Of a stretch of 10,767 nt of DNA, positions 5,272 to 10,767 are shown piece after piece. Below the pieces are notes generated by a model. It worked only from the letters and a program-made list of their open reading frames with translations. It ran no database searches and was not told where the DNA came from. Each line of letters begins with the position of its first letter. Position 1 is the stretch's first letter. The translations under genes and the position numbers were made by a program. This DNA is from Spirochaetaceae bacterium (lineage in GTDB: Bacteria; Spirochaetota; Spirochaetia; DSM-27196; Salinispiraceae), in contig SKVS01000168.1 in assembly GCA_007129335.1 (NCBI GenBank), positions 1 through 10,767 on the forward strand. Reading direction: 5' to 3'.

Positions 5272-5715
5272 TCAGGTCCCGTAAGATCCCATAATATAAT
5301 TCATCATCATTCGGTTTTCAAACTCCACATCCGAAAGCTGAGATCGAACCACGTCCCCAATGGAAATTATGCCATCGAGTTTTCCGGTCTGCTCATCAAT
5401 AATGGGAAGGTGTCGCACTTTTTTTGTTACAAAAATATTCATGGCATAATCAATAGAGTCGGTTGGATGTCCAACCACAAGATGCTCTTTGCTGGTCATG
5501 AGCTCTTCCACCGATCTGTCCAGAACTTTTTCATCGATGTTTCTCATGATGTCCCGTTCAGACAAAATCCCCAGAACCTCATCCTGAGGCCCAAGGACCA
5601 TCAATGCACCTACATGCTTGGTATTCATTATACCCACCGCACTGCGAATTGATTCCCGTGGTCCAATGCTGAGAACCGACTGTTCTTTCTGCTCAAGAAT
5701 GTCCCGGATTTTCAT
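5272..5715 (-). CDS. Two-CBS-domain protein coupled to the hydrogenase genes
   Basis: A 147-residue soluble protein made almost wholly of two CBS domains. The first is about 8-62 (GALMVLGPQDEVLGILSERDI) and the second about 72-127 (VRHLPIIDEQTGKLDGIISIGDVV). Paired CBS domains (a Bateman module) typically bind adenine nucleotides such as AMP, ATP or NAD-type ligands and act as energy-state sensors. The start is set by GGAGG (5721-5725), 5 nt before ATG 5715. A longer in-frame form up to 5772 is less likely because that region is already the hydA coding end and has no comparable site. The gene overlaps the 3' end of hydA by 23 bp, so it is translated together with the hydrogenase. No DNA-binding or enzymatic domain is attached, so it probably acts by binding a partner. 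Confidence 0.9.
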   Translation of the reverse strand: MKIRDILEQKEQSVLSIGPRESIRSAVGIMNTKHVGALMVLGPQDEVLGILSERDIMRNIDEKVLDRSVEELMTSKEHLVVGHPTDSIDYAMNIFVTKKVRHLPIIDEQTGKLDGIISIGDVVRSQLSDVEFENRMMMNYIMGSYGT

Positions 5716-7477
5716 GGTTTCCTCCATAACTGGTGTGTAATAATTCATGGGACAATTGTCCCAATGGGGCACCTAGATATTCATTGTAAAGCTTTTCCAC
5801 CTCAGGATTCAAATGACTTTTACGAATTTCTTTCCCTTCATCTTCAGCGTATATTGCAGCGATGCGGGCCTGGCGAATTTCATCGGTAGTAAATCGCGGT
5901 TGGCCACCACCGCCTATACACCCACCGGGACAGGTCATTACCTCGATAAAATGATAGGGACTGGTTCCATCTGCCACCTGTTTTGCCAACACTCGGGCAT
6001 TTTGCAAGCCATGGGCTACCGCGACCCGTAAGGTTACACCTTCTAGAAATGAATAATCGGGTAACAGGTTTTCCAATTTTACCTGGGCTTCCTTAATCCC
6101 CTGTAATCCAGCCAAAGGCTGTACATGCAAATCCGTTCCCGGCAGTTCCCGTCCGGTAATCAGTTCGTACACCGTGCGCAGAGCAGCTTCCATAACTCCA
6201 CCGGTATTAGCGAAAATATCCGCAGCTCCGGAGCTGATTCCCAGGGGAGCATCCATGGGCTCATCTTCCAGACTGGCAAAATCAATACCTCCGGCGGTTA
6301 TCATTTTGGCAAGTTCCCGGGTGGTCAGAACATAGTCCACATCTGCCAGTCCATTTCGTCCCATTTCAGCCCTGCCGGCTTCGAACTTTTTCGCCGTGCA
6401 AGGCATGACACTCACCACGGTCATATCGCTGGATGGAATTGATAGTTTGTCAGCGTAGTAGGTCTTGGCAAGGGCACCGAACATTTGCTGGGGACTTTTG
6501 CACGTTGAAATATGGTCAAGGATGGATGGATACACCTGCTCGGTAAACCGAATCCACCCGGGTGAACAGCTGGTAAACATAGGCAGGGCCGCAGGTTCCT
6601 TGTCCCGCAGTACCTTGGTCAGACGGGTGAGCAATTCCGTGCCTTCTTCCAGAATGGTGAGGTCTGCGGTAAAATTCGTGTCGAACACATCGCTGAATCC
6701 CAGTTTCCTTAGGGCAGTGGCAAGTTTTCCCGTAACCCTTGTTCCAGGGGGAAAGCCGAAGGGCTCGCCTATGGCTGCCCGAATTGCCGGAGCAACCTGT
6801 ACTACTACCCGTTTATCGGGATTCTCCAGGGCTTGCCACACCCCTTCCATATGGTCTTTCTCATAAATAGCTCCCACAGGGCAAACCGCAGCACACTGTC
6901 CACACTGGACACAGACCACTTCCGAAAGAGGCTGGTTGAAGGCAGGCCCAATGACCGTTTCAAATCCCCTGCCCTGGGGAAACAGAGCTCCAATTCCCTG
7001 AACATTATTACACATTCGAACACATCGACGGCAACCTATACATTTTCCGGTTTCCCGAACCAGGGCGGGGGTACTTGCATCAATGGTCATTGGTGGTTTG
7101 CACCCTTGATAGGACTGCATTCGCAGATCCAGAGATGCGGCTATATCCCTGAGCTCACACTCCTGCGCCCGTTCACACAGGGTGCAATCTCCCTGATGCT
7201 CGCTGAGCATGAGCTGAACCACGGTCCGACGGGCCTTTCGTACCCGGGAAGTGTGGGTATACACCTGCATTCCCTCAACCGCTGGGGTCGAACAGGCTGC
7301 TGGAAGCACCGCTGCACCCCGAAGTTCCACAATACAAACCCGGCAAGCACCCAGGGGGGCACAGTTTTCCATATGACACAGGGTTGGGATATGGTAGCCA
7401 CCCCGTTTTGCAGCCTGTAATATGGTATCACCAGGTTCGAAGCTCACCGGTCGGTCATTAATGCTAATTTGAGGCAT
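5693..7477 (-). CDS. hydA: [FeFe]-hydrogenase catalytic subunit HydA (multimeric, group A)
   Basis: A 594-residue cytoplasmic enzyme that interconverts H2 with protons and electrons. In order it has an N-terminal [2Fe-2S] domain (Cys34, 45, 48, 62), a His-Cys3 [4Fe-4S] site (His94, Cys98, 101, 107), two [4Fe-4S] ferredoxin motifs (Cys146/149/152/156 and 189/192/195/199), the H-cluster domain, and a fused small-subunit tail (about 540-594). H-cluster motifs are TSCSPGW (302-308), MPCTAKKFE (358-366) and EVMTCPGGCIGGGGQP (512-527). Proton-path residues near Glu278/281 and Ser324 are kept. The first motif has Ser304 where Clostridium pasteurianum CpI has a second Cys. AAGGAGG lies 6 nt before ATG 7477. 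The gene overlaps the upstream fusion gene by 14 bp. The layout matches the HydA of NAD(P)-linked bifurcating or HndD-type complexes. Confidence 0.96.
   Translation of the reverse strand: MPQISINDRPVSFEPGDTILQAAKRGGYHIPTLCHMENCAPLGACRVCIVELRGAAVLPAACSTPAVEGMQVYTHTSRVRKARRTVVQLMLSEHQGDCTLCERAQECELRDIAASLDLRMQSYQGCKPPMTIDASTPALVRETGKCIGCRRCVRMCNNVQGIGALFPQGRGFETVIGPAFNQPLSEVVCVQCGQCAAVCPVGAIYEKDHMEGVWQALENPDKRVVVQVAPAIRAAIGEPFGFPPGTRVTGKLATALRKLGFSDVFDTNFTADLTILEEGTELLTRLTKVLRDKEPAALPMFTSCSPGWIRFTEQVYPSILDHISTCKSPQQMFGALAKTYYADKLSIPSSDMTVVSVMPCTAKKFEAGRAEMGRNGLADVDYVLTTRELAKMITAGGIDFASLEDEPMDAPLGISSGAADIFANTGGVMEAALRTVYELITGRELPGTDLHVQPLAGLQGIKEAQVKLENLLPDYSFLEGVTLRVAVAHGLQNARVLAKQVADGTSPYHFIEVMTCPGGCIGGGGQPRFTTDEIRQARIAAIYAEDEGKEIRKSHLNPEVEKLYNEYLGAPLGQLSHELLHTSYGGNHENPGHS
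5721..5725 (-). promoter_or_regulatory. Ribosome binding site inside hydA that sets the CBS gene start
   Basis: GGAGG on the minus strand lies 5 nt before ATG 5715 and within the last codons of hydA. Because it sits inside translated sequence, ribosomes finishing hydA would arrive at this site, favouring coupled synthesis of the CBS protein. Confidence 0.7.
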
Positions 7478-10400
7478 GGGCTACCTCCTTTTCTTTTGAG
7501 TCTGTAGAATTGAAAGTCTTCAGTGCCGGATCTAAGGTCTTTACCGGTTTCCCATAATCACAGCGAAGACAGCGTAAACACTGCCTGATTGCCGAACCCT
7601 CGCTCCAGGACCTTTCCACCTCCTCAAAGCTGTGAACCCTCCTGTTCACATCCAGAGCAGGAAGGGCTTCCCGTCCCCAGGGTACAGGATCAGCATCGGG
7701 ATCAAAACTTACATCCACAGGAGATTCAGTTCTCCAGAACGCATGGGAGGCTCCGGTCAGAAAAACATCCATGGACACTGCTGCCTTTTCTCCTGCTCCA
7801 ATTGCCCCGACCACCGAGTCGGGTCCAGTTGCACAATCTCCTCCGGCAAACACCCAGTCAAGCTCAGTTGCTCCGGTCACTGGATCACAATGAATAAAAC
7901 CACTGTCATTCATTGGCAGGGTAATGGCATCCCGAGCTGCGGGATCCATAGTCTGGCCTACCGCAAGAATGATTTGATCGGCTTTCAGACGAATCATGCT
8001 GCCCTTTTGTTGCATGGCCCGCCGCCGGCCGCTGGAGTCGAAACTGCCAAGCTCCATAGGGCTGCACAGCATTCCCTGTACCTTCCCATCTTCCACCAAA
8101 ATCTCAACCGGCTGGGTTAAGCATCGCAAACCTATTCCTTCCCGAATTGCTTCCTGAACTTCTTCGGCATAGGCGGGCATCTGGTCCTGACTTCTTCGAT
8201 ATACAACCTCGACTGTTTCTGCCCCAAGGCGTAACGCGGTTCTTGCAGCATCAATGGCTGCATTCCCCCCGCCAACAACAATGACATTCTTCCCTACGGG
8301 AACCGAGCCCCGAATATTGTATTCTTTCAGAAAGGGAAGGGCTTGTAATACACCATCTGCTTCCTCACCGGGGATACCAAGGCTCGAGCTTCCCGATGCA
8401 CCTATACCGAAAAATACTGCCTGATATCCCTGCTCCTTCAGGCTGTCCAGGGTTATATCTGTACCGAAGCGCATACCGGTTTTAATGGTAACTCCCATAT
8501 GCTCGATCATCCGGATTTCCCGGGCCAGCACTTCCCGGGGAAGTCGGTACTCAGGAATGGTCTGAACCAACATACCTCCAGGACGATGTTCTGCCTCAAA
8601 AATTTCCGGTCGGTAACCAAGACGGGCAAGGAAGTAAGCGCAGGATAATCCAGCAGGACCTGCACCTATTATGGCAACCTTGAAATCGGCATTTTCCGGA
8701 TTGATACGGATTTCCGGCCGCTGAATTACCACTTCCTGGTCGGTCAGGAACCGTTTAATTCCCCGAATAGACACTGGTGAATCAAGACTGGATCTGCGGC
8801 AATGATCCTCGCAGGTATGAAAACATACCCGGGCACACACTGCAGCAAAGGGGTTGCGGTTGCGATGTAGTACCAGGGCTTCCTGATACCTCCGTTCCCC
8901 TGTAAGGGCAACAAACCCCGGAATATCCACCCCCGCAGGACAGGCACTTTGACAAGGGGCTCGAACCAGGGACGGGCAAACCCCGGCAGCACAGTGACCC
9001 TCCTGTATATGCTGTTCATATTCCTGGCGAAACCAGCGTAAGGTTGAAAGCACAGGATTGGGTGCGGTTTGTCCAAGCCCGCACAAGGCGGTTTCCCCAA
9101 TGGTTGTTCCAAGAGCTTCCAGCTGGTCCAGATCCTCAAGAGAACCTAAACCATTTACAATTCGGTCTATAGTTTCCAGCATTCTCTTGGTACCCACCCG
9201 ACAAGGCAAACAGGTACCGCAGGACTCATCCTGCACAAAATCAAGGAAAAACCGGGCCACATCGACCATGCAGCTTTCATCGTCCATGACAATCAGCCCG
9301 CCGGAACCCATAATTGCGCCCAGCTCCTTCAACGAATCGTAATCCAGAGGTACATTCAGATGATCCTTGGGAATACAGCCCCCCGAGGGCCCGCCAATTT
9401 GCGCTGCCTTGAATTGTCGCCCACCAGGAATACCACCGCCGATATCGTAAATAAGTTCTCCCAGGGGGGTACCAATAGGAACTTCCACAAGCCCGGTATT
9501 TAATACCGACCCTGCAAGGGCAAACACCTTGGTTCCCGGACTGGATCCGGTGCCCACATTGGTCAGGAACTCGGGTCCCAGGTCAATAATGGGGGCAACA
9601 TTCGCATAGGTCTCCACATTATTCAGTACCGTAGGGCATCCCCACAGACCCTCATCCGCCGGGAATGGTGGCCGGGGCCTTGGTTCTCCCCGCTTCCCCT
9701 CCAGAGATGCAATAAGGGCAGTTTCTTCTCCGCATACAAAAGCTCCCGATCCTTTGCGGATTTCCAGCTGAAACTCGTCTTTGCCCAGGTATCCCTTTTG
9801 GGTTGCCTGCTCTATCGCCTCATTCAGTCTCAGCACCGCCAGAGGATACTCTGCCCGGACGTAAACATAACCTTTATGAGCACCCACAGCGTACCCAGCC
9901 AGAGCCATACCTTCAATGATCGAATGGGGGTCCCCCTCCAAAAGACTCCGGTCCATAAAGGCTCCGGGATCTCCCTCGTCTGCATTACAGAGAATGTAAC
10001 TTTCCTTGTGAGGCAGGCCTTCTTTTTCCTTTTCCAGGTTGTCCAGGGTCTTTCTGCGCGCCAGATCCCATTTCCGCCAGGTTGGAAAGCCGGCTCCTCC
10101 CCTGCCCCTGAGTCCCGATTGTTTTACCATATCAATGACCTGTTCGGGACGTAACTCCTTCCGGGCCTTTACCAATGCCCGATATCCCCCGGCTTGTTCA
10201 TATTCAAATATTTTGGTTGGATCAATGTTTCCACAATTCCGCAGAACAAGTTTGGTCTGTCCCTGGAAAAAGGGTTTGGCATTGAAAATCAGGTTTTCTA
10301 CTGGCTGACCGTGCAAAAGGTGTTGATCAACAATGGATTGCACATCCTCTGGTTTCAAGGGACCGTATACCGTCCCATCGGGATCTATTGTTACAACAGG

Positions 10401-10571
10401 TCCCCGGGAACAGGGTCCCTGGCAACCAGTATGTTTCAGATGAACCTGGACTTTCCCGCCAAGGGCTTCCTTATTCTGAGCAACCAACCGTTCAAACTCC
10501 TGGGCAATAATCTGGGATCCAGAAGCAAGACATCCTCCACCACCGCAAATTCGTACACAAATTTCATTCAT
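7464..10571 (-). CDS. HydB/NuoF flavoprotein fused to a GltD/NfnB-like FAD-NADP(H) oxidoreductase
   Basis: A 1035-residue fusion. Residues 1-95 form a thioredoxin-like [2Fe-2S] domain (Cys9, 14, 50, 54). Residues about 110-525 form a NuoF core with FMN/NADH motifs (GLRGRGGAGFPTWRKW 153-168, CNADEGDPGAFMDRS 195-209, CGEETALIASLEGKRGEPRPRPPFP 280-304), an SLBB-like region, and a [4Fe-4S] site (Cys451, 454, 457, 497). The two-cluster ferredoxin tail usual in HydB is replaced by a GltD-type module: Cys-rich Fer4_20-like domain (Cys532, 540, 544, 579, 583, 587, 591), FAD motif GAGPAG (636-641), NADP(H)-type Rossmann motif VGGGNAAID (766-774) with YRR (791-793), a second FAD segment (VFAGGDC, 907-913), and a CLRCLRC tail (998-1004). 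Start ATG 10571 follows a GGGGAAAG site. It probably carries electrons between HydA, NAD(H), NADP(H) and ferredoxin. Confidence 0.92.
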   Translation of the reverse strand: MNEICVRICGGGGCLASGSQIIAQEFERLVAQNKEALGGKVQVHLKHTGCQGPCSRGPVVTIDPDGTVYGPLKPEDVQSIVDQHLLHGQPVENLIFNAKPFFQGQTKLVLRNCGNIDPTKIFEYEQAGGYRALVKARKELRPEQVIDMVKQSGLRGRGGAGFPTWRKWDLARRKTLDNLEKEKEGLPHKESYILCNADEGDPGAFMDRSLLEGDPHSIIEGMALAGYAVGAHKGYVYVRAEYPLAVLRLNEAIEQATQKGYLGKDEFQLEIRKGSGAFVCGEETALIASLEGKRGEPRPRPPFPADEGLWGCPTVLNNVETYANVAPIIDLGPEFLTNVGTGSSPGTKVFALAGSVLNTGLVEVPIGTPLGELIYDIGGGIPGGRQFKAAQIGGPSGGCIPKDHLNVPLDYDSLKELGAIMGSGGLIVMDDESCMVDVARFFLDFVQDESCGTCLPCRVGTKRMLETIDRIVNGLGSLEDLDQLEALGTTIGETALCGLGQTAPNPVLSTLRWFRQEYEQHIQEGHCAAGVCPSLVRAPCQSACPAGVDIPGFVALTGERRYQEALVLHRNRNPFAAVCARVCFHTCEDHCRRSSLDSPVSIRGIKRFLTDQEVVIQRPEIRINPENADFKVAIIGAGPAGLSCAYFLARLGYRPEIFEAEHRPGGMLVQTIPEYRLPREVLAREIRMIEHMGVTIKTGMRFGTDITLDSLKEQGYQAVFFGIGASGSSSLGIPGEEADGVLQALPFLKEYNIRGSVPVGKNVIVVGGGNAAIDAARTALRLGAETVEVVYRRSQDQMPAYAEEVQEAIREGIGLRCLTQPVEILVEDGKVQGMLCSPMELGSFDSSGRRRAMQQKGSMIRLKADQIILAVGQTMDPAARDAITLPMNDSGFIHCDPVTGATELDWVFAGGDCATGPDSVVGAIGAGEKAAVSMDVFLTGASHAFWRTESPVDVSFDPDADPVPWGREALPALDVNRRVHSFEEVERSWSEGSAIRQCLRCLRCDYGKPVKTLDPALKTFNSTDSKEKEVAHASN

Positions 10572-10767
10572 GGTCTTTCCCCTTTCCTGTATCCTGGGTC
10601 TTTGGGGCATGGAAGCTATCTTCATTATCTTCGCTCTGGGTAGTTCCTGATTCGTTGCGGAAATATTCCAGGATCTCTTTCAGTTTTGCAGGCTTTACCC
10701 GTTGAAGAACCTCATCTCCTACCATCATGACCGGAGCCAATCCGCAGGCACCAAAACACCTGCCTGA
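10564..10767 (-). CDS. C-terminal end of a NuoE/HydC-like [2Fe-2S] subunit (partial)
   Basis: The gene is cut by the right edge, and 67 residues plus the stop are visible. The fragment CFGACGLAPVMMVGDEVLQRVKPAKLKEILEYFRN is the closing part of the thioredoxin-like [2Fe-2S] domain of NuoE/HndA/HydC proteins. It holds the second pair of cluster ligands (C-X3-C), while the first pair lies outside the window. A charged tail of about 28 residues follows. The stop overlaps the start of the fusion gene by 8 bp (ATGAATGA), which is typical of translational coupling. The protein would be the small electron-transfer subunit of the hydrogenase complex, next to the NuoF module. Confidence 0.92.
   Translation of the reverse strand, partial: SGRCFGACGLAPVMMVGDEVLQRVKPAKLKEILEYFRNESGTTQSEDNEDSFHAPKTQDTGKGKDHE

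Noticed and set aside
5265..5277. Short hairpin ACCTG-GCT-CAGGT at the CBS gene stop codon as a terminator
   Set aside because: The stem is only 5 bp with a 3-nt loop and is not followed by a T-run on the minus strand.
5748..5763. 16-bp perfect palindrome TGGGACAATTGTCCCA
   Set aside because: It falls within hydA codons for the conserved PLGQLSHELL stretch, so it is better explained by coding sequence than as an operator, although a role near the CBS gene start cannot be excluded.
6833..7420. A 195-codon plus-strand open frame inside hydA
   Set aside because: The minus-strand frame here encodes the ordered iron-sulfur motifs of HydA. The plus-strand frame is a by-product of its composition.
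7632..8120. A 162-codon plus-strand open frame opposite the GltD-like module
   Set aside because: It is antisense to a conserved enzyme domain, with no ribosome binding site or domain of its own.

Overview
The window reads as a chromosomal stretch from a fermentative or facultatively anaerobic bacterium. The evidence is an [FeFe]-hydrogenase operon of the flavin-containing, NAD(P)-linked type, an FNR-type operator in front of copper lipoproteins, and strong AGGAGG-like ribosome binding sites at genes inside operons. Gene content is compatible with a spirochaete or another fermentative diderm, since there are two Sec-exported lipoproteins. Taxonomy is my inference and is weak.

Region 1 (1-2236) is a divergent copper/redox module. 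The minus strand carries the start of a membrane protein resembling ferric-reductase-like transmembrane proteins, cut by the window edge. The plus strand carries a small cupredoxin lipoprotein and then a three-domain cupredoxin lipoprotein related to copper nitrite reductase (NirK). The latter lacks both NirK catalytic residues and has Gln at the usual axial Met position. Between the two directions sits a perfect 22-bp palindrome with the FNR consensus core. Its centre is about 41.5 bp from -10-like hexamers on both sides, so both directions could be switched by oxygen or NO through a CRP/FNR regulator.

Region 2 (2260-5199) holds housekeeping and small genes. These are a YbaN/DUF454 inner-membrane protein, a convergent pair made of a PlsC-like acyltransferase with an added Cys4 zinc ribbon plus a small membrane protein, a short YdeI-type protein, and an unrecognised 140-residue protein. 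Genes that look first in their transcription unit lack a Shine-Dalgarno sequence and have a TANNNT hexamer about 6 nt before an ATG, which suggests leaderless mRNAs.

Region 3 (5272-10767, minus strand) is a tightly overlapping hydrogenase operon. In transcription order it has a NuoE/HydC-like [2Fe-2S] subunit (cut by the right edge), a 1035-residue fusion of a HydB/NuoF flavoprotein with a GltD/NfnB-like FAD-NADP(H) module, a complete catalytic HydA, and a two-CBS-domain protein. Together they suggest a cytoplasmic complex that could connect H2, ferredoxin, NAD(H) and NADP(H), with the CBS protein as a candidate adenylate-sensing regulator. No RNA genes, insertion sequences or CRISPR arrays were seen, and no gap longer than 300 bases lacks a gene.
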